Program-made: the position numbers and the translations under genes | Source of the DNA: Pseudolabrys sp. FHR47 | GTDB taxonomy: Bacteria; Pseudomonadota; Alphaproteobacteria; Rhizobiales; Xanthobacteraceae | Assembly: GCF_005153485.1 (NCBI RefSeq) | Contig: NZ_CP039740.1 | Coordinates: 2,297,001-2,361,000 of the forward strand | Direction of reading: 5' to 3' | DNA: 64,000 nt | Shown here: piece after piece, positions 7,552 to 16,354 of the stretch | Position numbering within the stretch: position 1 is the stretch's first letter | Layout of the letters: each line of letters opens with the position of its first letter | Notes under the pieces: model-generated | Databases searched by the model: none | The model's input: only the letters and a program-made list of their open reading frames with translations | What the model was told of the DNA's origin: nothing

Positions 7552-9603
7552 CTACAGTTTCAGCCGCAGGCCAGCATAGACAGCACGGCCATTGCCGGGG
7601 CTGTAGAGGCGCGACGCCGCGGTCGCTCGATCAATGATGCTGACCGCCGAGATGTAGTTCTCGTCGGTCAGATTGCGGCCTTCGACATAGGCGCTGTAGG
7701 TCTTGGTGTCATAGGCGGCCCGCAGACCCCACAAGAGGTAGGAGGCCGTCGTCGTCGTATTGGCGCTGTCGACATAGTACTCGTTCGGCGCCCATTCGAT
7801 GTTGGGCCCGAAGGAGAAGCCCGACGGATGCTTGTAGAGCACTTCGGCGCGGACATATTGCGGCGGCGCCCCCGGCAGCTTGTTGTTGCCGAACGTCGCG
7901 TCGCCATCGTAACGGAAATCGTTGAGCGTATAGGCGACATTCAGCCAGATGCGGTCGGGATCGGGCCCGGGCGACCACAATGACTTCAGCAGGCTCACGC
8001 CGAAGCCGATTTCCAGACCCTGGTGAACGGTGCGATCGGCATTGGTGATGTTGCAGGTGCCGAACGAGTTCGAATAGCAGAGCAACTCGTTCTTGATCGC
8101 GGAGCGATAGGCGGTGAGATCCCAGGTGTAGTCGGGCCGCCGGCCGCGGGTGCCGATCTCATAGGTCGTCGCCGTCTGAGCACTGATGCTGTAGAACGGC
8201 ACGGTCGATCCGGTGCCTTCACCGAAACTCGGCGCTTCGCCGCTGCGCGAGACGTTGCCGTAGACCTGCCAGGTCGGATCGACGTCCCACAGCACACCGG
8301 CCTTCGGGCTCAGGATCGAATAGGTGGCACGGCCGTTGACGTCGCCCGACGTCGTGTAGATCACTTCCTGCTCGCGGACCGCATAGAGATATTGCAGGCC
8401 GCCGACCAGCGCGACCGTCGGCAGGACGTAGAACGAGTTCTCAAGGTAAGCCGAGTAGTTCTCCGGCTTCTGCACCACCGAGCGGGTCAGCGCGCCCTTG
8501 TTGCCGCCGGAATTGACGTACTGCAGGGCGTCGATCTTGCCGTTGAGCATGTTGACGCCGGCGACGAGTCGATTGCGGTACCCGCCGATTTCGCCGTCAT
8601 TGACGATGCGTCCGAAGGCGCCGTAGTCCTTGTAGCGGTAGTCGAGCCACTGGTAGATCGGATGCATCAGATGGCGGTCGACGCCGAACAGGCCGACATC
8701 GACGGTCGCGTTGCCGATACGGAAGGTCGTCTTGCTGGCGATACGTCCGGTATCGATATTGCGCTGCTGGTCGTTGGTGACGTTGTCGCTCCAGGCCGTT
8801 TTGGGACTGGTCAGGGCCACGCTCTTGGTCAGGTCGCCCGGGATGCGCTGCCGGATGTGATTGAAGTTGAGATACAGCCGCGTCTCGATGTTTTCGTTGA
8901 AACGGTAGCCGAAGTTGGTGCTGAGACGCTGGCCCTTGCCGTCGCTATGGTCGCGATAGCCCTGGTTGGTGAAGTTCGACCCGGTGATGAAATAGTCGAA
9001 CGGCCCGAACGCCTTGCCGGAGCTGACCGCCTGACGGAAATAGCCGAAGCCGCCGCCGTCGAGCCGGCCTTCGAAGGTCGGGGCGTCACGGCCGGTCGGC
9101 GTCACGAAATTGATGGCGCCGCCGAGCGAATTGGCGCCGTAACGCAGCGCGTTCGAGCCCTTGAATACCTCGGTGTAGCGATAGGCGGAGGGGTCGATCT
9201 CCTGGAAATCGCCGTAACCGTCCGAGGTATTGATCGGGATGCCGTCGAGATAAAGCTGCGTGCTGCGCAGATGGAAGTTGCGCGACAGGCCGGAGCCGCG
9301 GATCGACAAACGGGTATCGTCGCCCCATTTCGGTTGCGCCCAGACGCCGGGCGTCCAGTCGACGACGTCCTTGATGGTCTGTGCCGGCGCGTTCTTGAAT
9401 TGAGTGTCGGGAATGACCTCGACCGCGCCCGGCGTTTGCCGGAGTTCGCGTTCCGCGCCGGCAGTGCCGGGAGACACCAGCGACGTGTTGCCGTCGCCCT
9501 GGACGACGACTTGAGGCAGTTGAACGGTAGATTGAGCATAAGCGGGAGAAGCCAGCGCGATCGCACATAGCGATACGCAGCCGAGCAGGCGGCTGGTGGG
9601 CAT
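7552..9603 (-). CDS. TonB-dependent outer-membrane receptor, copper operon
   Basis: Outer-membrane gated porin of 683 residues, probably importing a copper complex. A signal peptide (to AYAQ) is followed by a TonB-box-like LPQVVVQGDG, a plug domain (residues about 50-170 with SIRGSGLSRNFHLRSTQLYLDG and the plug end YGANSLGGAINFVTP), and a 22-strand-type barrel. The C terminus is LRLKL and lacks the usual aromatic last residue. AAGGAC precedes ATG 9603. Its position at the head of ycnI-copC-copD parallels PcuB of the Bradyrhizobium pcuABCDE copper-starvation operon. The substrate is inferred from context, not shown. Confidence 0.88.
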   Translation of the reverse strand: MPTSRLLGCVSLCAIALASPAYAQSTVQLPQVVVQGDGNTSLVSPGTAGAERELRQTPGAVEVIPDTQFKNAPAQTIKDVVDWTPGVWAQPKWGDDTRLSIRGSGLSRNFHLRSTQLYLDGIPINTSDGYGDFQEIDPSAYRYTEVFKGSNALRYGANSLGGAINFVTPTGRDAPTFEGRLDGGGFGYFRQAVSSGKAFGPFDYFITGSNFTNQGYRDHSDGKGQRLSTNFGYRFNENIETRLYLNFNHIRQRIPGDLTKSVALTSPKTAWSDNVTNDQQRNIDTGRIASKTTFRIGNATVDVGLFGVDRHLMHPIYQWLDYRYKDYGAFGRIVNDGEIGGYRNRLVAGVNMLNGKIDALQYVNSGGNKGALTRSVVQKPENYSAYLENSFYVLPTVALVGGLQYLYAVREQEVIYTTSGDVNGRATYSILSPKAGVLWDVDPTWQVYGNVSRSGEAPSFGEGTGSTVPFYSISAQTATTYEIGTRGRRPDYTWDLTAYRSAIKNELLCYSNSFGTCNITNADRTVHQGLEIGFGVSLLKSLWSPGPDPDRIWLNVAYTLNDFRYDGDATFGNNKLPGAPPQYVRAEVLYKHPSGFSFGPNIEWAPNEYYVDSANTTTTASYLLWGLRAAYDTKTYSAYVEGRNLTDENYISAVSIIDRATAASRLYSPGNGRAVYAGLRLKL

Positions 9604-9658
9604 AATTCAGGTCCTTTTTCACAAACGACGAGCGTGCGACGAAACCGTCGCGTGACGT

Positions 9659-10045
9659 TCAGACGTTGCGAGACGGAGGACCGCGGGCGAGGCTGGGGGA
9701 GGAATCGACGCTCGTCGTATGCGCGGCGTCGGATGGGTGCAGAACGCGCAGCAGGCGGCCGGGCGCGAGAATGCCGGCCAGCACGCTGTCGACGTCGTGT
9801 GAGGATGCCGTCGTCGCGCTGCACAGGCTGCAGTGATCGCAGGCCTTGCTCGGCTTGGCCGGCTGTCCGTCCTGCACCTGTGCGGCCGTCTGGTCGGCGG
9901 TTTGCGCGATGCTGTGGCAGATGGCGGAGAGGGGATCGAACGATCCGACAGCTGGCACGGGAGCCAATGCGGCCACGAGAATCGTGTTCAGCGCGATGAC
10001 GTACATCGCGAGAACCGATATCCACTGACGCCAGCCCAGACGCAT
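9659..10045 (-). CDS. DUF2946 family exported protein
   Basis: Protein of 128 residues with an N-terminal membrane/signal helix (WRQWISVLAMYVIALNTIL) and a Cys-rich centre, ACDHCSLCSATTASSHD, that is a plausible soft-metal site. DUF2946 proteins often stand beside TonB receptors for copper. ATG 10045 was preferred to the upstream ATG at 10063 because GGGAG lies 7 nt before it. It is the first gene of the minus-strand copper operon, 55 bp upstream of the receptor, and may correspond to the periplasmic PcuA. Function unknown. Confidence 0.72.
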   Translation of the reverse strand: MRLGWRQWISVLAMYVIALNTILVAALAPVPAVGSFDPLSAICHSIAQTADQTAAQVQDGQPAKPSKACDHCSLCSATTASSHDVDSVLAGILAPGRLLRVLHPSDAAHTTSVDSSPSLARGPPSRNV

Positions 10046-10273
10046 CCCGATACTCCCGGGCATTCACGTACCATTAACTTTTGGCCGGTGCCAGCCCTTC
10101 GAGCGCCGCATGGCCGCGGAAGATGTGCGATTGCACCGGCAAAATCGCATGGGTCTGGTGTTTAATCAGCGGTTAACCGCAGGGTCGCTATCGTAAACAC
10201 ATCCTAAACGGCGCCCCGACTCAGGACCTTCCGAGTCAACGAGGCGCCCAGGGCGATAACGGGGACGTGGCGG
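10046..10273. promoter_or_regulatory. Divergent promoter region, copper operon / asparagine-synthetase-like gene
   Basis: This 228-bp stretch separates two divergent genes and must hold both promoters. The visible structure is an interrupted inverted repeat near 10210-10250 (GGCGCC ... GACTC ... GAGTC ... GGCGCC) just before the plus-strand gene. No clear Zur, Fur or CueR-type operator was recognised, so the signal controlling the copper operon is not identified. Confidence 0.4.
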
Positions 10274-11866
10274 ATGTGCGGATTTGCGGTCGCGATCGGT
10301 TGGGCCGATGCCGAACTCACCGTCGCGCGCCTGATCGACGGCATCCTGCACCGCGGCGACATCACCGATCCGTTGTTCACGCCGTTCCCGAACGTCGCGA
10401 TGTGCACACGGCGCCTGCGCATCGTCGATGCCGAGCACGGCACCCAGCCGCAGATTTCGTTCTTCGGAAGGCTGGCCGTTTCTTACAACGGCGAGATCTA
10501 CAATCACGTCGAACTGCGTCGGGAGATGGAAGAACTCGGCGTGACGTTCCGCACCCATTCCGACACCGAAGTGCTGGCCAATGCGCTGCAGGTCTGGGGC
10601 CATCGCGCGCTCGAACGTCTCAACGGCATGTATGCCTTCGTCGCCGTTGATCTTTCGAGCGGCGAATTCCTGGCCGCGCGCGATCCGTTCGGCGTCAAGC
10701 CGCTCTATGTGATGCAGCAGGGCGCGAGCTTTCTGTTCTGCTCGGAGATGAAGCCGCTGCTCGATGTCGTTCCGGTCGGTGATGTGATGCTGTTGCCGCC
10801 GGGCTATGCGATGTCGAAGAAGGCGGTGGCGCGCTATCGCTCGCCGATCTGGCCGCGCGTCGATGTGCCGATCGAAAGCTCGGCGCGGATGCTCGACGAT
10901 ATCCTGCGCGGCGCGGTCGAACGACGTCTGCCGCCGAACCTGCCGGTTGCGACCTGGTTCTCGGGCGGCATCGATTCAACTTTGGTCGCGCATTATGCGC
11001 GGCAATTCCGTCCCGAAGCGCCCGGCTATTTCGTTGGCGGGCCGAATGCGCCGGATTATCGTTTCGCGCAGGCCTATGCCGAGAAGACCGGCTACGACCT
11101 GCGGCTCGTGGCCTTCGATACGCAGAGCGCGGAAGCTTTCGCCGCGATCGACGATGTCGTCACCGCCACCGAATCCTTCGAGCCGAACCTGGTGCGCAGC
11201 GCGCTGGCGTCGCTGGAAGCCAGCAAGGCCATGCACCGCGACGGATTCCGCGTCGGTCTGTGCGGCGAGGGCGCCGACGAACTGTTCTGCGGCTATGCCC
11301 CGCTCGAGATCGCGTTCCACGAGGCGCCGGCCGAAGGCGCCTTCTGCCGGGACGAATGTCTGTCGCTGATGCATCGCGTCAGCCTGCAGCGCGTCGATCG
11401 CTGCTCGATGCGGTACTCGCTGGAGATGCGCGAGCCGTTCCTTGACCCTAATGTGGTCAACTACGCGCTTGGCCTTTCGCCGGAGGCGCTGGTCCGTTCC
11501 GTCGATGGGCTACCGACCGGCAAGATGCCGCTGCGCGAACTTTATGATCTTTATCCGGACCAGTTGCCGACGGTCATCCGCGACCGCGCCAAGGTTGCCT
11601 TCGGTGAGGGCGCCGGCCTCGACCCCGGACGGGACGGGTGGATGAGCCGCTTCGAGGACGTCTATTCGGACCGGGACCTGCACGAAGGCCAGCAGGAATT
11701 CGCGGCCTTCAAGGTGCAGTCCAAGGAGGAGCTCTATTACCTGCGGCGGCTCGCCGCGGTGATCGATGTCGCCCGCGTGCCGCACCTGACCGACCGGGCC
11801 TGGATTTCCTTCCCGGTGGTCCAGCACCTCGAAAAGCTCAAGGCCTACGCGCATTTCAGCCTCTAG
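10274..11866 (+). CDS. Asparagine synthetase (glutamine-hydrolysing)-like protein
   Basis: Class II amidotransferase of 530 residues. It starts MCGF, so Cys2 becomes the N-terminal nucleophile after Met removal. GATase motifs follow (RLRIVDAEHGTQPQ, YNGEIYNHVELR, HSDTEVLANAL, ARDPFGVKPLY), then an ATP pyrophosphatase domain with the P-loop FSGGIDSTLVA near residue 230 and GLCGEGADELFCGY near residue 330. All catalytic motifs look intact. It is about 100 residues shorter than typical AsnB, mainly through a compact C-terminal part, so an AsnB-like amidotransferase acting on another substrate is possible. It stands alone before proS. Confidence 0.82.
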   Translation: MCGFAVAIGWADAELTVARLIDGILHRGDITDPLFTPFPNVAMCTRRLRIVDAEHGTQPQISFFGRLAVSYNGEIYNHVELRREMEELGVTFRTHSDTEVLANALQVWGHRALERLNGMYAFVAVDLSSGEFLAARDPFGVKPLYVMQQGASFLFCSEMKPLLDVVPVGDVMLLPPGYAMSKKAVARYRSPIWPRVDVPIESSARMLDDILRGAVERRLPPNLPVATWFSGGIDSTLVAHYARQFRPEAPGYFVGGPNAPDYRFAQAYAEKTGYDLRLVAFDTQSAEAFAAIDDVVTATESFEPNLVRSALASLEASKAMHRDGFRVGLCGEGADELFCGYAPLEIAFHEAPAEGAFCRDECLSLMHRVSLQRVDRCSMRYSLEMREPFLDPNVVNYALGLSPEALVRSVDGLPTGKMPLRELYDLYPDQLPTVIRDRAKVAFGEGAGLDPGRDGWMSRFEDVYSDRDLHEGQQEFAAFKVQSKEELYYLRRLAAVIDVARVPHLTDRAWISFPVVQHLEKLKAYAHFSL

Positions 11867-11950
11867 GCCCAAGCGGGGCCTTGTCTTTTCAGCGCCGATC
11901 CGCTTTCACTTTCCTCCCTGAATTCCCTCGAAAAGCCGGCTCCGACACCC

Positions 11951-13273
11951 ATGCGCCTGTCCCGCTATTTCCTGCCTACGCTCCGCGAACCGCCCCGCGA
12001 GGCCGAGATCGTCTCGCACCGCCTGATGCTGCGCGCCGGCATGATGCGCCAGGAAGCGGCCGGCATTTATGCCTTCCTGCCGCTGGGCCTCAAAGTGCTG
12101 CGCAAGATCGAGCAGATCGTGCGCGAGGAGCAGAACCGTTCCGGCGCCATTGAGCTTCTGATGCCGACCGTTCAGTCGGCCGATTTGTGGCGCGAGAGCG
12201 GCCGCTACGACGCCTACGGCAAGGAGATGCTGCGGATCCAAGACCGGCACGAGCGCGAGATGCTCTACGGTCCGACCAACGAGGAAATGATCACGGAGAT
12301 TTTCCGCGCCTCGGTGCGTTCCTACAAAGACTTGCCGCTCAACCTCTACCACATCCAGTGGAAGTTTCGTGACGAGGTGCGCCCGCGCTTCGGCCTGATG
12401 CGAGGCCGTGAATTCCTGATGAAGGACGCCTACTCGTTCGACGTCGACGAGGCCGGCGCGCGGCACTCCTATAACAAGATGTTTGTCGCCTATTTGCGCA
12501 CCTTCAAGCGCCTCGGTCTGACTTCGATCCCGATGCGCGCCGACACCGGCCCGATCGGCGGCAACCTGTCCCACGAATTCATCGTGCTGGCCGACACGGG
12601 CGAGTCCCAGGTGTTCTGTCACAAGGACTACCTCGATATGGCGGTGCCGGACGAGAAGGTGAATTTCGACGACATTCCCGGCCTGCAAAAGACCGTCGAT
12701 CGGTGGACCTCGCTCTATGCGGCGACCGAAGACATGCATGAGGCCGACAAGTTCGCCGCGGTGCCGGCCGATGCCCAGGTGTCGGCGCGGGGCATCGAGG
12801 TCGGCCACATCTTCTATTTCGGCACCAAATATTCAGCTCCGATGAAGGCCGTGGTCGCCACTGCGGACGGCAAGGAAGTGCCCGTCCACATGGGCTCCTA
12901 CGGCATCGGCCCATCGCGTTTGGTCGCGGCGATCATCGAGGCCTCGCATGACGAAGCCGGCATCGTCTGGCCGGAGCCGGTGGCGCCGTTCAAGGTCGCG
13001 CTCCTCAACCTCAAGCAGGGCGATGCCGCGACCGACGGCGCCTGCGACCAGCTTTACGCCGAACTCACCGCCAAGGGCGTCGATGTCCTTTACAACGACC
13101 TCGACGAGCGCGCCGGGGCCAAGTTCGCCAATGCCGATCTCATCGGCCTGCCGTGGCAGGTGATGGTCGGACCTCGTGGCCTGGCAGAGGGCAAGGTCGA
13201 GGTAAAAAACCGCAAGACCGGCGAGAAAGAGCAGATGTCGCCGGCCGCCGCGGTGGATTTGCTGGGGCGCTAA
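11951..13273 (+). CDS. proS: Prolyl-tRNA synthetase (short, alphaproteobacterial type)
   Basis: Charges tRNA-Pro with proline in the cytoplasm. The 440-residue length is that of the alphaproteobacterial/mitochondrial form lacking the inserted editing domain. Class II motifs are visible: motif 1 around [15 protein letters not shown], motif 2 in [25 protein letters not shown], motif 3 in [16 protein letters not shown], and a C-terminal anticodon-binding domain from about residue 345. Start ATG 11951 gives the conserved [12 protein letters not shown] terminus. lolC/E follows after a repeat-bearing spacer. Confidence 0.96.
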   Translation: MRLSRYFLPTLREPPREAEIVSHRLMLRAGMMRQEAAGIYAFLPLGLKVLRKIEQIVREEQNRSGAIELLMPTVQSADLWRESGRYDAYGKEMLRIQDRHEREMLYGPTNEEMITEIFRASVRSYKDLPLNLYHIQWKFRDEVRPRFGLMRGREFLMKDAYSFDVDEAGARHSYNKMFVAYLRTFKRLGLTSIPMRADTGPIGGNLSHEFIVLADTGESQVFCHKDYLDMAVPDEKVNFDDIPGLQKTVDRWTSLYAATEDMHEADKFAAVPADAQVSARGIEVGHIFYFGTKYSAPMKAVVATADGKEVPVHMGSYGIGPSRLVAAIIEASHDEAGIVWPEPVAPFKVALLNLKQGDAATDGACDQLYAELTAKGVDVLYNDLDERAGAKFANADLIGLPWQVMVGPRGLAEGKVEVKNRKTGEKEQMSPAAAVDLLGR

Positions 13274-13285
13274 CTGTTCCCTGCC

Positions 13286-13350
13286 GTCATGGCCGGGCAT
13301 AGCCGTCCGGAGGATGGCGGCGCTTTCGCTCGCCTGTGTCCCGGCATGAC
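13286..13350. repeat. Palindromic intergenic repeat (GTCATGnCCGGG type)
   Basis: The ends are inverted (GTCATGGCCGGG at the left, CCCGGCATGAC at the right) around a GC-rich centre, in the proS-lolC spacer. Related ends recur at 20436-20478. This form of element is frequent between genes of Bradyrhizobiaceae and is probably a REP-like, non-coding repeat. Confidence 0.6.
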
Positions 13351-13445
13351 GAGATTGAGAATAAACCTGTGGCCGCGCTTGGCTTTTTCACCCACGAAAC
13401 CGCCCGAATCGTGTGAAAACCCAGACCCTATGGGGTTCCTCACCA

Positions 13446-14714
13446 ATGCCTGAGCCGAGCGGCACGCGGCCTTTCTCCCAGTACGAATGGATGCTGTCGC
13501 TGCGCTATCTGCGCGCGCGCCGCAAAGAAGGATTCATCTCGGTCATTGCCGGGTTTTCCTTCCTCGGCATCATGCTGGGCGTCGCCACCCTCATCATCGT
13601 CATGGCGGTGATGAACGGCTTTCGCGCCGAACTGCTCGACAAGATCCTCGGCCTCAACGGCCACCTTCTGGTGCAGCCGCTGGAAAAGCCGCTGACCGAC
13701 TGGGACGAGGTCGCCGCCCGCATTTCCAAGGCGCAGGGCGTCAGGCTCGCCGCGCCGATCGTCGAGGGCCAGGCTTTGGCGTCCTCGCCGTTCAATGCCG
13801 GCGGCGTGCTGGTGCGCGGCATCCGTCTCAAGGACATGGAAGGCCTGCCGTCCATCGTCAACAACATCAAGCAGGGTTCGCTCGGCGGCTTCGACGAAGG
13901 GCAGGGCGTTGCCATCGGCCGGCGCCTCGCCGATCAGCTCTCGCTGCGAGCCGGCGACAACATCACTTTGGTGGCGCCGCGCGGGGCGGTGACACCGATG
14001 GGCACGACGCCGCGCATCAAGGTCTACAAGATCGCTGCTGTGTTCGAGATCGGCATGTCGGAATATGACAGCGCCATGGTCTTCATGCCGCTCAAGGAAG
14101 CGCAGGCCTATTTCAACCGCGCCGGCGACGTCACCGCTATCGAGGTCTATACCGACAATCCCGACCGTGTGGACGTCTACCGCAAGGCGGTGCAGGAGGC
14201 GGCGCAGCGGCCGATCTTCATCATCGACTGGCGCCAGCGCAATGCCACGTTCTTCAACGCGCTGCAGGTCGAGCGCAACGTCATGTTCCTGATCCTGACG
14301 CTGATCGTGCTGGTGGCGGCGCTCAATATCGTCTCCGGCCTGATCATGCTGGTGAAGGACAAGGGCCAGGACATCGCCATTCTGCGCACCATGGGCGCGA
14401 CGCAGGGTGCCATCATGCGCGTGTTCCTGATCACCGGCGCGGCGATCGGCGTGGTCGGCACCATTGTCGGCTTCCTGCTCGGTGTCGTGGTCTGCCTCAA
14501 TATCGAGAGCATCCGTCGCTTCCTGTCGTGGCTGACCAACACCGAACTGTTCTCGCCCGAGCTCTATTTCCTGTCGCATCTGCCGGCGCGCATGGATACC
14601 GGCGAGACCGTGGCCGTTGTCCTCATGGCGCTGATCCTGTCGCTTCTCGCCACCCTGTATCCGTCCTGGCGCGCCGCGCGCCTCGATCCGGTGGAGGCGC
14701 TGCGTTATGAGTGA
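13446..14714 (+). CDS. lolC: Lipoprotein-releasing ABC transporter permease LolC/LolE family
   Basis: Inner-membrane permease that, with LolD, extracts lipoproteins from the inner membrane for transfer to LolA. The 422 residues show one N-terminal span (about 30-55), a large periplasmic domain and three C-terminal spans, ending in the family motif [21 protein letters not shown] 13446 ([10 protein letters not shown]) was preferred over an in-frame GTG 33 bp upstream because conserved sequence begins after it. Alphaproteobacteria usually have a single LolC/E-type permease (LolF), so the C/E distinction is arbitrary. It overlaps lolD by 8 bp. Confidence 0.93.
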   Translation: MPEPSGTRPFSQYEWMLSLRYLRARRKEGFISVIAGFSFLGIMLGVATLIIVMAVMNGFRAELLDKILGLNGHLLVQPLEKPLTDWDEVAARISKAQGVRLAAPIVEGQALASSPFNAGGVLVRGIRLKDMEGLPSIVNNIKQGSLGGFDEGQGVAIGRRLADQLSLRAGDNITLVAPRGAVTPMGTTPRIKVYKIAAVFEIGMSEYDSAMVFMPLKEAQAYFNRAGDVTAIEVYTDNPDRVDVYRKAVQEAAQRPIFIIDWRQRNATFFNALQVERNVMFLILTLIVLVAALNIVSGLIMLVKDKGQDIAILRTMGATQGAIMRVFLITGAAIGVVGTIVGFLLGVVVCLNIESIRRFLSWLTNTELFSPELYFLSHLPARMDTGETVAVVLMALILSLLATLYPSWRAARLDPVEALRYE

Positions 14715-15441
14715 GGTCATCGTCGAAACGCAGGTCGAGATCGAACAGCAGGAGACGCAGGATTATCCGATCCTGTTCCTGCATCAGGTTGAGCGTCACT
14801 ACAGCCAGGGCGAGACGACCCTGGACATCCTGCGTGGCGCGGAACTGGCGGTGTGGCCGGGACAGTCGGTAGCGCTGGTGGCGCCGTCGGGGGCCGGCAA
14901 ATCGACGCTGTTGCATCTGGCCGGATTGCTCGAGCATCCCGACCATGGCGACGTCTATATCGGCGGCAAGGCGACCGCGAACCTGCCGGATGCCGAGCGC
15001 ACGCGCATTCGCCGGACCGAGATCGGTTTCGTCTACCAGTCGCACCATCTGCTGCCGGAATTCACGGCGCTGGAAAACGTGGTTCTGCCGCAGCTCATTC
15101 GCGGCTTGGGGCGCAGCGAGGCGAAGACGCGGGCGGTCGAATTGCTGAGCTATCTCGGCCTGAAGGCGCGCCTGAACCACCGCCCGGCTGAACTGTCCGG
15201 CGGCGAACAGCAGCGCGTCGCCATCGCCCGCGCCGTTGCGAATGCGCCGCGCATCCTGCTTGCCGACGAGCCGACCGGCAATCTCGACACCAAGACTGCC
15301 GAGCACGTCTTCGCCGCGTTCACGCAGCTCGTGCGCGCTTCGGGGCTGGCCACCATCATCGCCACCCACAACATGGACATCGCCGCCCGCATGGACCGGC
15401 GCGTGACTATCCGTGACGGGCTCGTGGTGGAGATGGACTGA
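14707..15441 (+). CDS. lolD: Lipoprotein-releasing ABC transporter ATP-binding protein
   Basis: ATPase powering lipoprotein release, 244 residues. Walker A is PSGAGKSTL (near residue 60), the ABC signature [14 protein letters not shown], Walker [14 protein letters not shown], and the switch His is in [11 protein letters not shown] short acidic N-terminal extension (residues 1-18) precedes the ABC core. The start overlaps the end of the permease gene by 8 bp, so the pair is translationally coupled. A strong terminator hairpin follows at 15448. Confidence 0.95.
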   Translation: MSEVIVETQVEIEQQETQDYPILFLHQVERHYSQGETTLDILRGAELAVWPGQSVALVAPSGAGKSTLLHLAGLLEHPDHGDVYIGGKATANLPDAERTRIRRTEIGFVYQSHHLLPEFTALENVVLPQLIRGLGRSEAKTRAVELLSYLGLKARLNHRPAELSGGEQQRVAIARAVANAPRILLADEPTGNLDTKTAEHVFAAFTQLVRASGLATIIATHNMDIAARMDRRVTIRDGLVVEMD

Positions 15442-15447
15442 AACGAA

Positions 15448-15473
15448 GAAACCACCCCGGGCGGGGTGGTTTC
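15448..15473. terminator. Bidirectional terminator between lolD and the pilin gene
   Basis: A near-perfect 12-bp inverted repeat (GAAACCACCCCG / CGGGGTGGTTTC) with a minimal loop lies between the convergent ends of lolD and the Flp pilin gene. It has A-rich sequence on the lolD side and T-rich sequence beyond, so it can act on both strands. Confidence 0.75.
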
Positions 15474-15501
15474 GATTGTCGTGCTCGCGCTCGACCGCGG
15501 T

Positions 15502-15672
15502 TTATTTCAGCTGAGTCGAGATCGAGGTGAAGGCCGTATTCAGCTGCGTGCCAATGGTGTTGATCATCGCGATGATCGCAACCGCGATGCCGGCGGCGAT
15601 GAGGCCGTATTCGATGGCCGTGGCGCCACTCTCGTCTCTGGCGAAGGCCATGAGCTTGTTGAACATACGCAT
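15502..15672 (-). CDS. Flp family type IVb pilin
   Basis: A 56-residue pilin precursor: MRMFNKLMAFARDESGAT, then AIEYGLIAAGIAVAIIAMI and a short polar tail ending STQLK. GATAIEYGLIAA is the hallmark of Flp/Fap pilins, whose leader is cut at the Gly before the hydrophobic helix by a TadV/CpaA prepilin peptidase; the Glu-Tyr pair is present. Ribosome binding site GGAG is 5 nt before ATG 15672. No tad/cpa assembly genes are in the window, so it is an orphan copy served from elsewhere, or a decoy or relic. It converges on lolD. Confidence 0.9.
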   Translation of the reverse strand: MRMFNKLMAFARDESGATAIEYGLIAAGIAVAIIAMINTIGTQLNTAFTSISTQLK

Positions 15673-15827
15673 TTACTCCAGACAGTGCCAAACCCGCCCT
15701 GTTCAACGGGTGAGGACAACCTAGAGCTGCGGGTTAAAGGGAGCGTTAATTCGCGCGAATAAAATTGTGACACAATCTGCGCGGGTTCCATCACCGCTTG
15801 GTCAGAGATCGGGAAGGCGGCAAATTT

Positions 15828-15835
15828 CCCGCTTG
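15828..15835. repeat. Target-site duplication, left copy
   Basis: CCCGCTTG directly abuts the left inverted repeat of the transposon and is repeated exactly at 20155-20162 beyond the right end. Eight bases fits the 8-9 bp (sometimes 10) made by IS1-family transposases. Confidence 0.88.
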
Positions 15836-15854
15836 GGTAGTGGGTCAGTTTGAA
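15836..15854 (+). repeat. Transposon left inverted repeat
   Basis: The sequence GGTAGTGGGTCAGTTTGAA is identical to the reverse complement of 20136-20154. Similarity continues weakly inward (AAGGCA on both sides after a one-base offset). Confidence 0.9.
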
Positions 15855-15917
15855 TAAGGCATTTTGCCGGGCTGGCCTGAGGCCGAATTCGAGGCCATAT
15901 TGGCGTTGGAGGTCGTC

Positions 15918-16151
15918 ATGAAGGTGTACGTATTTAATTCTACAATTAGTTCAAAGGTTTACGGTTTTACGGGCGATGCTTCGGGCGCAAATCTGCCTAC
16001 TGAGCAGGGTCCGTGGAAACCGTTCAAATCCTTGGAAATGAATCCCGGCGAAACTGCCCGAGTGGGCGTCAATACGGATGCAGTACTAATGGGCATCCAC
16101 GACAAAGGGTATTACTTGACCGCCGCTGAAATCAAATTCGAGGGGGGCTAA
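15918..16151 (+). CDS. Hypothetical 77-aa cargo protein
   Basis: A short protein starting MKVYVFNSTISSKVYGFTGD and rich in beta-forming residues, without signal peptide or membrane span. ATG 15918 follows a GGAGG ribosome binding site, which decides the start. The stop overlaps the next ATG by one base (TAATG), so the two small genes form an operon at the left end of the transposon. I do not recognise a function; it resembles small passenger proteins seen with mobile elements (recollection, unverified). Confidence 0.65.
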   Translation: MKVYVFNSTISSKVYGFTGDASGANLPTEQGPWKPFKSLEMNPGETARVGVNTDAVLMGIHDKGYYLTAAEIKFEGG

Positions 16152-16354
16152 TGACCAAGCGCCCCCGCGACCCTAACCAGCTAGCCAAAGCCATCGTCGG
16201 CATTGCCACGGGGGAGGTCGAGGACCGGCCGCCGGTCGCCGCCAAGGTGAAGGCGGGAAAAAAAGGCGGCAAAGCACGGTCGCGCGTCCTCACGCCTCAG
16301 CAGCGCTCAGAAATCGCACAGGCGGGCGCGGACGCGCGGTGGAAGAAACGCTAG
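16151..16354 (+). CDS. Small basic KGG-motif protein
   Basis: A 67-residue, strongly basic protein. The C-terminal half carries KKGGKARSRVLTPQQ then RSEIAQAGADARWKKR, the KGG-type motif (GKKGGKAR...LSPE.R.EIA..AA.ARW) seen in many short proteins of mobile elements and stress-related small proteins. Nucleic-acid binding is plausible from charge but not shown. It starts inside the stop of the upstream gene (TAATG) and its stop codon lies within the stop codon region of the convergent gene (shared CTAG at 16351-16354). Confidence 0.7.
   Translation: MTKRPRDPNQLAKAIVGIATGEVEDRPPVAAKVKAGKKGGKARSRVLTPQQRSEIAQAGADARWKKR

Noticed and set aside
8023..9570. Plus-strand open frame of over 500 codons opposite the TonB receptor
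   Set aside because: It is a composition-driven antisense shadow; the minus strand encodes a complete receptor with recognisable plug and barrel.
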